A stretch of DNA of 48,364 nt from JADJLQ01 sp034439915 (GTDB lineage: Bacteria; Bacteroidota; Bacteroidia; Chitinophagales; Saprospiraceae), in assembly GCA_034439915.1 (NCBI GenBank), contig JAWXBI010000006.1:1-48364 (forward strand), given 5' to 3'. Both the position numbers and the translations under genes were made by a program. The notes beneath the pieces are model-generated. The model searched no databases. It was not told the origin of the DNA and worked only from the letters and a program-made list of their open reading frames with translations. Numbering within the stretch: position 1 is the stretch's first letter; each line of letters starts with the position of its first letter. Positions 1 to 7,116 of the stretch are shown piece by piece.

Positions 1-294
1 AAAAACAATACTATAACATTGAACCAAATTTTAGATAAAAAATATGGTGTAAAAGGTCATCCAAAACGTGAAGAATGGGAGCAACAATTTGAAGCGTTCA
101 GGCTGGGTATTCTACTGGAAGAAGCTCGAAATAAACTTGGCCTGACACAGGAAGAACTTGCTGCCAAATGTGGAACTAACAAATCCTATATTTCTAGAAT
201 TGAAAATAATGCCTCTGATATCAGACTTTCGACGCTTATGAAAATTATTCAGCAGGGACTTGGAGGACACCTAAAACTCACGCTTCAGCTCTGA
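1..294 (+). CDS. XRE-family helix-turn-helix protein, 5' end cut by window edge
   Basis: A small DNA-binding regulator of the XRE/Cro type, often the antitoxin of a HigBA-like pair. The HTH runs over roughly the last 60 residues: LTQEELAAKCGTNKSYISRIE is read as helix 2, turn and recognition helix, followed by LSTLMKIIQ. A TTG at position 19 could start it, but the frame stays open to base 1 and the preceding codons read KNNTIT. That resembles the N-terminus usual for this family, so the true ATG probably lies just outside the window. Any toxin partner would also be upstream and cannot be seen. The HTH assignment is firm; the antitoxin role is inference. Confidence 0.8.
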   Translation, partial: KNNTITLNQILDKKYGVKGHPKREEWEQQFEAFRLGILLEEARNKLGLTQEELAAKCGTNKSYISRIENNASDIRLSTLMKIIQQGLGGHLKLTLQL

Positions 295-396
295 TGTAAA
301 AATCCATAACATACCTAGGAACATTTGTTAATACACCATTGCGGTTCCTCTGCATTGAAATTTTTTGGGTGTCTGATCAATTCACCCTTCAACACC

Positions 397-1341
397 TCAA
401 GCATATTGTGCAATGATCTTTTCAGCCAGCTCTTTTCCTATAGCCGACTGGGCCTCACGGGTCGATCCTCCAATATGAGGGGTAACTGAAATTTTCAAAT
501 GGTTCATCAAAGCCTGATCCGGTTGCGGTTCGTTTAAAAAAGCATCTATCCCGGCTCCACCGAGATGGCCACTGTCCAGAGCAGCAATCAGGGCTGCTTC
601 ATCGATGGTGCCACCTCTTGCGGTATTGATAATACAGGCTCCTTTTTTCATTATTTCAAATTCTTCTTTACCCAATACCGGTTTTTCCCCGGAAGGGACG
701 TGCAAAGAAATAAAATCGGATTGGGTCAATAATTGGTTCAGGTCCACGGTATCAATAGGGACTGCCAAACTTTGATCCATTATTTTGATCTGGAGCAGGG
801 CTGATTTGATGACCGGATCGACTGCAAGTACCTTCATCCCTATACCCAGCGCCATCTTGGCTAATTCCTGGCCTATACGTCCAAACCCCAAAATCCCCAG
901 TATCTTGCCTTGCAGTTGAAATCCGGAGGAGTAATTTTTCTTAAGGGTATTAAAATCTGCCCCGGATGCACGGAGTTGAAAATTGGATTGCTGGACCATC
1001 CTCGCCAGGGCAAACATATGGGCGATAGCCAGTTCCGCCACAGCCCGGGATGACGCGTTGGGCGTGTTAATGACGGTGATGCCTTTGGATTTTGCATAGT
1101 CCACATCGATATTGTCCATGCCCACTCCACCCCGGGCAATGATTTTTAGGTGGGGACAAGCATCGATCAGATCCTTCCGGACTTTGGTGGCGCTTCTCAC
1201 CACGATGATATCGTAGTTTTGTAAGGCTTCGGCCAGATTGGCTTGTTCAACCTTATTGGTATCCACTATAAAACCGGCAGCTTCCAAAGCGGATTTGCCA
1301 TCGGCCTCGATACCGTCGTTAGCCAGGATTTTTTTATGCAT
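397..1341 (-). CDS. serA: D-3-phosphoglycerate dehydrogenase, short form
   Basis: NAD-dependent 2-hydroxyacid dehydrogenase, most likely oxidising 3-phosphoglycerate in the first step of serine synthesis. The nucleotide-binding motif GFGRIG is at residues 152-157. The ARGGVGMDN segment is near 69-77. The catalytic Arg/Glu/His set is visible as R242 (NTARGG), E271 (LNEPQ) and H289 (TPHIGGST). At 314 residues it ends after the catalytic domain and has no ACT or intervening regulatory domain, so serine feedback through ACT is not expected. It stands alone here, with no serC beside it. A related 2-hydroxyacid such as hydroxypyruvate is a possible alternative substrate. Confidence 0.87.
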   Translation of the reverse strand: MHKKILANDGIEADGKSALEAAGFIVDTNKVEQANLAEALQNYDIIVVRSATKVRKDLIDACPHLKIIARGGVGMDNIDVDYAKSKGITVINTPNASSRAVAELAIAHMFALARMVQQSNFQLRASGADFNTLKKNYSSGFQLQGKILGILGFGRIGQELAKMALGIGMKVLAVDPVIKSALLQIKIMDQSLAVPIDTVDLNQLLTQSDFISLHVPSGEKPVLGKEEFEIMKKGACIINTARGGTIDEAALIAALDSGHLGGAGIDAFLNEPQPDQALMNHLKISVTPHIGGSTREAQSAIGKELAEKIIAQYA

Positions 1342-1425
1342 GTTTCTTTTTTAAGTCTGCAAATAACGAGCTATTTGATGAGAAAAAGAAACGGGTGATC
1401 TAAACAAAACCCGGCTGACCTTTGC

Positions 1426-1785
1426 TTACTGAGGGGCTTTTTTGGGCAATTGGTTTTCCAATTCCTGGACCTTTTGTTTGAGCATAAGGTTCTCTTTAAT
1501 CAAAGCTTCGATTTGTTTTTCTTTCAGATCCAGGGATATTTGATATTCCTTTTCTAATTCAATGGGATTGGTGCCCGGAACCGGAACGGCTTCAGGAGTC
1601 TTTTTATCCACCTCACGGGCAGAAGATCCGTTGAATACGGCAATGCCTTTAGAAAATAAATTTTTTATGTTTTGTATACCGTCCTGTCCATGATAATAAG
1701 AAGCCCCCAGGTAAGCCAGTGGAGCTAAAATGATAATGAAAAGGAAGAACCGGAAACAACCTGTGGTTTTATAGGGTTTTGACAT
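1426..1785 (-). CDS. small single-pass membrane protein with C-terminal coiled coil
   Basis: I do not recognise a named family. The 119-residue protein has a short basic N-terminus (MSKPYKTTG) and one hydrophobic segment at about residues 10-29. A low-complexity linker rich in Pro/Glu/Val follows. From about 75 to 115 there is a Lys/Glu/Leu-rich stretch (KQIEALIKENLMLKQKVQEL) with heptad-like spacing, predicted to be a coiled coil. It lies between recG and serA on the same strand. A Bacteroidota-type -7 element (TAATTTTG) sits at 1806-1813, so it probably has its own promoter. Function unknown. Confidence 0.6.
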   Translation of the reverse strand: MSKPYKTTGCFRFFLFIIILAPLAYLGASYYHGQDGIQNIKNLFSKGIAVFNGSSAREVDKKTPEAVPVPGTNPIELEKEYQISLDLKEKQIEALIKENLMLKQKVQELENQLPKKAPQ

Positions 1786-1805
1786 GTTTTTTTATTTATA
1801 CCTAT

Positions 1806-1813
1806 CAAAATTA
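1806..1813 (-). promoter_or_regulatory. putative -7 element TAATTTTG
   Basis: On the minus strand this matches the Bacteroidota primary-sigma consensus TAnnTTTG, 20 bases upstream of the ATG at 1785. The -33 box is not clear. Consensus match only; untested. Confidence 0.4.
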
Positions 1814-1880
1814 GTCCGGCACGGCAAGCGAATAAATTAAAATCTATGAATCATGGATATTATCCGACAGACCTTGTAAA

Positions 1881-3992
1881 TCAGGAAATTTTACTCCACC
1901 CGGGAGACTGGGCTTCCTGAATTTTTAAATACTGAAAGAGCAGTTTGTTTTCAGGATGACCAAGCCCGGGATCGCGGTCCAGAATTTTAGTGACCAGGGT
2001 TTGAGCTGCTGTGAGAATAGGTAAATCGCTGGCCAGGTTGACCAGTTTGAATTCAATACCCCCACTTTGCCGGGTACCTTCCATATCCCCTGGTCCCCGG
2101 AGATCGAGGTCCACCTCTGCAATTTTAAACCCATCGGTAGTCTCACACATGGTGGATAACCTGGTCCTGGCTTGAGTGGAAAGTTTGTATCCACTCATCA
2201 ACAAACAATAGGATTGATCAGCACCCCTGCCTACCCGGCCCCGGAGTTGATGCAACTGGGAAAGCCCAAACCGCTCTGCATTTTCAATCATGATCACCGC
2301 GGCATTGGGCACATCCACGCCCACCTCGATCACAGAGGTCGCCACCAAAATCTGGGTCTTACCCTCACTAAACCGCTTCATTTCGTCTTCTTTGTCCTCG
2401 GGCTTCATCCTGCCGTGGATAACCCCGATTTGGTAGCCAGGTCTGGGAAAATGTTGCAATAATCGTTCATAACCGTTCTGGAGGTCCAGGAGATCCAGCT
2501 TTTCTGATTCTTCGATCAATGGAAAAACGATATAAATCTGCCTGCCTTTGGCCAGTTGGTCTTTCATAAATTGATGGACCTGGGGACGGCTTTTTTCATA
2601 ATAGTGCATGGTTTTAATGGGTTTGCGACCAGGTGGAAGTTGATCAATCACCGAGACATCCAGGTCACCGTAGTACACCATACTCAAGGTCCTTGGGATG
2701 GGGGTTGCCGTCATGACCAATATATGAGGCGCCACTTCCTGGTTTTTTTGCCACAGGTTGGCTCGTTGTGCTACACCAAATCGATGCTGCTCGTCAATCA
2801 CAGCCAGTCCAAGATTTTGAAACTGGACCGGATCTTCGAGCAAGGCATGGGTTCCTATCAATATCTTTATTTCACCTTGATGAACCAACCGGAGTAATTC
2901 TTTCCTTTTGGCCCCTTTGATATTGCCGGTAAGTAATCCAATAGGCAGGCCCAACCCTTTAAGCGCTTTGGAGACAGAAGCCAGATGTTGCAATGCAAGG
3001 ATTTCCGTTGGGGCCATGATACATCCCTGATAACCATTGTCAATGGCCAAAAGAATTACCATTAAGGCTACAATGGTTTTGCCAGACCCAACGTCCCCTT
3101 GCAATAATCGGTTCATCTGAGAACCGGAAGCCGTATCGTGGCGGATTTCTTTAATTACCCTTTTTTGAGCCTCAGTCAGCTCAAATTGGAGGTTCAAACG
3201 GTAAAAATCATTAAAAAAATTACCTACACGGGAAAATACCGGCCCCTTGACATGCTCTTTGCGAAACGTCTTAGACGAGAGTACCTTCAATTGCTGAAAA
3301 AAAAGTTCTTCAAACTTTAACCGGTAACTGGCCATAGCCAACTGCTCGGGGTTCTGTGGCAGATGGATATGCTTGAGCGCATCATACCGGTCAATCAGGC
3401 GCATAGCTTTAATCAGGTAATCCGGCAGGTTTTCGGGGATACTGGAGCGGTGCAAATGCTCAAGCAGGTGCAGGATACATTTCCTTCTGGTTTTATTGTC
3501 CAGCCCTTTTTGGTTCAGTTTCTCCGTGCTGCTGTAGATGGGCTCAAGCCCAGGATGCCGGCTCATTTCGGTCACCAGTTCCATCTCAGGATGAGCCATG
3601 GAAAAAGAATGTCCTGCATTGGATATTTTCCCAAATACCAGATACTCCTGCCCGGGTTTTAGGCTTTGTTCGAGCCAGTTGGCACCCTGGAACCAGATCA
3701 GTTGAAGGATCCCTGTACCGTCCTGTAAACTGGCTTTTACCCTTCGTTGGAATTTTGAACCGGAAAAATTTAAAGCGGATAATTTTCCTTTGACCTGGAC
3801 CGGTTGACCTTCATTTCTAATCTGACCGATGGGAACAATGATGGATCGGTCGATATGCCGGAAAGGAAAAGTAAACAACAAATCCTGAAAGGTAAATACC
3901 CCCAATTCCGTCTTAAGCAAATCGGCTTTTACAGGTCCTACGCCTTTTAAATATTCAATTGGACTTTTTAAATAATCAGGCCGCTGCTGCAC
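1881..3992 (-). CDS. recG: ATP-dependent DNA helicase RecG
   Basis: RecG remodels stalled forks and branch-migrates Holliday junctions. The 703-residue length is normal for the family. An N-terminal helical/wedge (OB-fold) region spans about residues 10-170. Walker A GDVGSGKT is at 299-306 and the DEQH box (IDEQHRFGV) is near 395. A helicase C domain follows with the conserved RGRVGRG motif, and the C-terminal TRQSGG motif typical of RecG is present. The start is GTG at 3992; N-terminal homology (PIEYLKGVGP) begins at residue 11, so little is missing. A TATCTTTA element lies about 24 bases upstream. It is divergent from rbfA across the palindromic spacer. Confidence 0.95.
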   Translation of the reverse strand: MQQRPDYLKSPIEYLKGVGPVKADLLKTELGVFTFQDLLFTFPFRHIDRSIIVPIGQIRNEGQPVQVKGKLSALNFSGSKFQRRVKASLQDGTGILQLIWFQGANWLEQSLKPGQEYLVFGKISNAGHSFSMAHPEMELVTEMSRHPGLEPIYSSTEKLNQKGLDNKTRRKCILHLLEHLHRSSIPENLPDYLIKAMRLIDRYDALKHIHLPQNPEQLAMASYRLKFEELFFQQLKVLSSKTFRKEHVKGPVFSRVGNFFNDFYRLNLQFELTEAQKRVIKEIRHDTASGSQMNRLLQGDVGSGKTIVALMVILLAIDNGYQGCIMAPTEILALQHLASVSKALKGLGLPIGLLTGNIKGAKRKELLRLVHQGEIKILIGTHALLEDPVQFQNLGLAVIDEQHRFGVAQRANLWQKNQEVAPHILVMTATPIPRTLSMVYYGDLDVSVIDQLPPGRKPIKTMHYYEKSRPQVHQFMKDQLAKGRQIYIVFPLIEESEKLDLLDLQNGYERLLQHFPRPGYQIGVIHGRMKPEDKEDEMKRFSEGKTQILVATSVIEVGVDVPNAAVIMIENAERFGLSQLHQLRGRVGRGADQSYCLLMSGYKLSTQARTRLSTMCETTDGFKIAEVDLDLRGPGDMEGTRQSGGIEFKLVNLASDLPILTAAQTLVTKILDRDPGLGHPENKLLFQYLKIQEAQSPGWSKIS

Positions 3993-4015
3993 TTTTTGAT
4001 TTAAAAATACAAGCT

Positions 4016-4023
4016 TAAAGATA
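4016..4023 (-). promoter_or_regulatory. putative recG -7 element TATCTTTA
   Basis: Seven of eight bases match TAnnTTTG on the minus strand, 24 bases before the GTG start of recG. Consensus match only. Confidence 0.35.
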
Positions 4024-4061
4024 GTTTAAATCGGGACGGTGATTTGCTTCGTTGGCGTGTG

Positions 4062-4228
4062 TATGACAAATTGCAGGTTTTTGGATTTTTTTACAAGAAC
4101 TGGAAGCCCGCCTGTCGGCGGACAGGGTTTGAAACCTCATTAAACCAGGTAAAAACCCTGTCCGTCTTGGCCAGGCGGGCTTCCAGGTCTCGTTTTATTC
4201 AAATTCTTTAAACCTGCAATTTGTCATA
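4062..4228. repeat. large imperfect palindrome between recG and rbfA
   Basis: Outer arms of 19 identical bases (4062-4080 TATGACAAATTGCAGGTTT; 4210-4228 its exact reverse complement) flank inner arms at 4101-4130 and about 4153-4185. The inner arms begin and end with GGAAGCCCGCCTG and GACAGGGTTT. The central loop is about 22 bases, and the region between inner and outer arms is less well paired. The whole would fold as a hairpin of about 165 bases. The GCCCGCCTGTCGGCGG-type core resembles repetitive extragenic palindromes, and the outer arms could be terminal inverted repeats of a MITE. It fills most of the 323-base gap between recG and rbfA. Whether it recurs in the genome cannot be seen here. 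Confidence 0.8.
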
Positions 4229-4270
4229 TACCCTCGTTGGTATGAATTTATACATCCGTTACAATACACC

Positions 4271-4278
4271 TATCTTTG
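4271..4278 (+). promoter_or_regulatory. putative rbfA -7 element TATCTTTG
   Basis: Exact match to TAnnTTTG, 37 bases before the rbfA ATG. A weak TTTA lies about 20 bases further upstream as a possible -33 box. It sits just outside the right arm of the palindrome. Confidence 0.45.
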
Positions 4279-4315
4279 TAGCCTATTTTCAACAGATTTT
4301 TAAAATAATCCGTCC

Positions 4316-4705
4316 ATGGATTCAAAAAGACAACAACAGGTGGCAGAACTTATCCTGCGCAATTTTTCCTATGTATTACAGCAGGAAGGATTTTATATAT
4401 ATGGTAAATCACCCTTAGTGACCGTTACCTCCGTTAAAGTAGCTACGGATCTGCAACTAGCCAGGATTTACCTGAGTATTTACAATACAGAACAAAAAGA
4501 ATTGGTCCTGGCCAAAATCAGGGAGAATGAATACAAACTCAAGCAGGAAATGTATCATAGGTTGCGGAAACATCTGAGGCGTATGCCTTCGTTTGAATTT
4601 TTTATCGATGAGACCCTGGATGAAATGTATCGGGTAGAAGAATTATTTCAACGACTGGAAGCCAATCAACCCCCTAAAATCAGTGAAGGCGCTGACCCTG
4701 TTTAA
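4316..4705 (+). CDS. rbfA: 30S ribosome-binding factor A
   Basis: RbfA assists late 30S maturation and 16S rRNA 5'-end processing, especially in the cold. The 129-residue protein has the family KH-type layout. The start MDSKRQQQVAELILR is the typical basic helix. It is followed by VTVTSVKVATDLQLARIYLS, then a helix, and ends in the conserved MPSFEFFIDETLDEMYRVEELF-like segment (about 96-117). The ATG at 4316 was chosen over an upstream overlapping frame because homology begins there. Its stop is one base from the end of the convergent lipoprotein gene. Confidence 0.9.
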   Translation: MDSKRQQQVAELILRNFSYVLQQEGFYIYGKSPLVTVTSVKVATDLQLARIYLSIYNTEQKELVLAKIRENEYKLKQEMYHRLRKHLRRMPSFEFFIDETLDEMYRVEELFQRLEANQPPKISEGADPV

Positions 4706-4706
4706 C

Positions 4707-5159
4707 TCATTTTGGAGATTGGTAACTGGCGATGAGGGAATCAAAGAATTTTCGCCCGTCAGGTGAAATTAAACAGGTACCCACTGGTTTTTTATGTTCA
4801 ATCAGGGTAAAATAGGCGCAGCTCGTGCCCTGGACATGAATATCAGCTTCCCGGATGATCTTGCCTTTTGACTGTATAGACAATCTGCCGATCGCAGGGC
4901 AATTCATCGCAGAGGGTTTCCCGTCCACGGTCAAAAATTGAGTTGTTTGCTGGATCGAAGCCTTATCACCTTGACTGACACTGATATCCATTTGATAAAA
5001 TATAAAATCAATAAAATCAGCTTCACTGGCCAGATTTTGGATATCGGACAAGGTCAGATAGCTGGGGATTTTCTCTAACAAATCTTTAGGCACCGGTGAA
5101 GTGCCTGACTTGCAGGCAAGCAGGAAAACGAAACTAAGGCTGAGCATTGACACTTTCAT
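4707..5159 (-). CDS. hypothetical lipoprotein
   Basis: Signal-peptidase-II type N-terminus (MKVSMLSLSFVFLLACKSG, lipid-modified Cys at residue 16), so it is probably anchored in a membrane on the periplasmic or surface side. The remaining 130 residues match nothing I recognise. Three further Cys (in MNCPAIG, GTSCAYF and GTCLIS) could form a disulfide. It follows the beta-barrel gene by 14 bases on the same strand and is probably co-transcribed with it. Function unknown. Confidence 0.65.
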   Translation of the reverse strand: MKVSMLSLSFVFLLACKSGTSPVPKDLLEKIPSYLTLSDIQNLASEADFIDFIFYQMDISVSQGDKASIQQTTQFLTVDGKPSAMNCPAIGRLSIQSKGKIIREADIHVQGTSCAYFTLIEHKKPVGTCLISPDGRKFFDSLIASYQSPK

Positions 5160-5173
5160 TAGGTCAAAAATAC

Positions 5174-5830
5174 TCAGAAATGATAAAAGAAATCTAATGA
5201 GAGAAAATACCCTTTCATCGAATTGATGGTTTTTCGTTCGAATAAGGGCTGCACCAAATCTGCATCCAACAATTTGTTCATTGACCTGGAATACCTGAAA
5301 CTTATCCCGGTTTTTTGTGTGAATTTTAGATGAGCACCAAATATCATGGAGAAATCTATGCCATTAAAATAATAGGATAACTCCTTTAGGGGTACCCGCC
5401 GCGGATCACTTCCCGGATCAATGACTTGAAAACGAACCATTCTGCCGGTAGAAATCCCACCATGGACCTGAAGCCGGTAATACTCTTTAATCGGATGAAA
5501 CCAATCGTTGACGACCACCAGGGCATTGATGGCGACAAAGTCCACAAACAGTTTTCTGCCTTTATTGGTGGATTTGTCAAAATCCTTGGATTGACTACCT
5601 TTTTGATTATAAGCAAGTTCTGTGTGGAATTCCAGCTTGGGGAGGATAAAAGCCATACCTCTCATACCCAGATTGAGCCCCGGTTTATCATAGCCTTGCA
5701 TGTCATCCCCGTCTACCTGTGCTAAATTTACTCCTCCGAACACCCCAGATCCAAATCTGAGGGGTTGGGCAGCGGCTCCTAAGGTCATTCCGGTGACCAG
5801 GACCACAATAATGGAGCGAATGAGGAACAT
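5174..5830 (-). CDS. PorT-like outer-membrane beta-barrel protein
   Basis: Predicted outer-membrane barrel of the Bacteroidota PorT/OMP_b-brl type. A signal peptide (MFLIRSIIVVLVTGMTLGAAAQ) precedes GSGVFGGVNLAQVDGDD, GYDKPGLNLG and FHTELAYNQKGS, a pattern common in this family. Alternating hydrophobic strands continue to a C-terminal aromatic (FFYHF), which suits BAM recognition. The 218-residue length fits an 8-strand barrel. PorT/SprT takes part in type IX secretion, but the family is broad, so I do not assign that role. The lipoprotein gene follows 14 bases downstream. Confidence 0.75.
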   Translation of the reverse strand: MFLIRSIIVVLVTGMTLGAAAQPLRFGSGVFGGVNLAQVDGDDMQGYDKPGLNLGMRGMAFILPKLEFHTELAYNQKGSQSKDFDKSTNKGRKLFVDFVAINALVVVNDWFHPIKEYYRLQVHGGISTGRMVRFQVIDPGSDPRRVPLKELSYYFNGIDFSMIFGAHLKFTQKTGISFRYSRSMNKLLDADLVQPLFERKTINSMKGYFLSLDFFYHF

Positions 5831-6008
5831 ATTAAAAAAATATTGAATGGAAAGTTTTAATTACCCGTTCGAATTACTCACTTTTGTTACAAGATAAAAA
5901 CGTTTAGCATTCCCAAAATGTTAACATCCACGGAATCCGGAATCAGACCTCAACTAATTCCAGCTTCCGGGGTCTCATTGAAAATAAGAAAAACAACACC
6001 GGGAAGAT

Positions 6009-6299
6009 ATGGCCTCAAAACTAAGATACACCAAACACACATTGGATAAGATTGAACAATTTTTACCCGAAACAGGATATTCGGTCCGATATGAGAAAGG
6101 AAATTTTCAGTCCGGATCCTGCATACTTGAAAACAAAAAACTGGTCATCATCAACCGTTTTTTTGAAACGGAAGGACGTATACTGGCTTTGTTGGACATT
6201 ATACAACAACTGCAGATCGATGAAGACAAACTAAATGATCAATCATTGGATTTTTACCAAGTCCTGAAAGCTGAAATTGAAAAATCGGAAATGGTGTGA
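6009..6299 (+). CDS. conserved small protein of unknown function
   Basis: A 96-residue soluble protein without signal peptide or membrane segment. It begins LRYTKHTLDKIEQFLPETGY, has a central strand-rich part (YEKGNFQSGSCILENKKLVIINRF) and ends in an acidic helical part. I do not recognise a named domain. Its TGA overlaps the GTG start of the metallo-hydrolase gene (GTGA, 6296-6299), which implies translational coupling and possibly a shared task. Its codon usage and length suggest a real gene. Confidence 0.7.
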   Translation: MASKLRYTKHTLDKIEQFLPETGYSVRYEKGNFQSGSCILENKKLVIINRFFETEGRILALLDIIQQLQIDEDKLNDQSLDFYQVLKAEIEKSEMV

Positions 6300-7072
6300 A
6301 ATTGACATTTCTGGGCACCGGAACTTCACAGGGGATACCGGTGATCGGTTGCCGCTGTGAGGTTTGTTTATCCAACGATGCCAGAGATAAAAGATTGAGG
6401 TCTTCAGTCTTAATCCGGATAGACAAGGACCCACCCCTGGTGATAGATTGTGGCCCGGATTTCCGGTACCAAATGTTGCGTTCTGATACTACAGCTCTGG
6501 AAGCAGTCCTGCTTACCCACGAGCATTATGATCACACGGCAGGGTTGGATGACCTCCGGCCATTTGGTTTTATAACCGGAGAAGCGGTCAGGATTTTTGC
6601 CAGGGAGAGCCTATTGACAACACTCAGAAATCGGCTGCCTTATGCTTTCAGTACACGACCTTATCCCGGGGCCCCTCAGTTTCAAACTTATCCCCTGGAG
6701 TGGAATCAACCTTTTTTAATTAAAAAATTTAAAATATTACCACTGGAAGTATTGCATGGGGACCTCCATATCACCGGATTTAAAATCAGCGAACAGCTGG
6801 CTTATATTACCGATGCCAACGGGTTACCTGAAGCGACGGTCCGATCCCTTCAAGACATCCCCATTCTGATCATCAATGCCTTACACCACAGGCCTCACCA
6901 TGCTCATTTTACCCTTGAGCAAACTATCAAACAAATTGAGGTGCTAAATCCGGGACGTGCTTATCTGATCCACATGAGCCACCATATGGGCTTGCATACC
7001 GTGGTTAGCCGTCAATTGCCCGATACGATTGAACTGGCTTATGATGGCCTGGAAATTGATATTCCCGCCTAA
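6296..7072 (+). CDS. metallo-beta-lactamase-fold hydrolase, PhnP-like
   Basis: Binuclear metal hydrolase of the RNase Z/PhnP branch, usually a phosphodiesterase. The start MKLTFLGTGTSQG is the first MBL strand. The HxHxDH metal motif is H75-E-H77-Y-D79-H80, with further His-rich ligands (ALHHRPHHAHF, HMSHHMG) downstream. A GCRCEVCLSND segment at about 18-28 resembles the extra Cys cluster of PhnP-like proteins. Start is GTG at 6296, overlapping the previous gene by 4 bases. PhnP hydrolyses phosphoribosyl cyclic phosphate in phosphonate breakdown, but no phn genes are nearby, so the substrate is unknown. Confidence 0.85.
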   Translation: MKLTFLGTGTSQGIPVIGCRCEVCLSNDARDKRLRSSVLIRIDKDPPLVIDCGPDFRYQMLRSDTTALEAVLLTHEHYDHTAGLDDLRPFGFITGEAVRIFARESLLTTLRNRLPYAFSTRPYPGAPQFQTYPLEWNQPFLIKKFKILPLEVLHGDLHITGFKISEQLAYITDANGLPEATVRSLQDIPILIINALHHRPHHAHFTLEQTIKQIEVLNPGRAYLIHMSHHMGLHTVVSRQLPDTIELAYDGLEIDIPA

Positions 7073-7100
7073 CCTTCTACCAACCCGTCGGGGAATAGCC

Positions 7101-7108
7101 TAATTTTG
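7101..7108 (+). promoter_or_regulatory. putative -7 element TAATTTTG at a possible leaderless start
   Basis: Exact TAnnTTTG match ending 8 bases before the ATG at 7117. A start site about 7 bases downstream of the element would give a transcript with almost no leader. Confidence 0.45.
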
Positions 7109-7116
7109 CATTAGTT

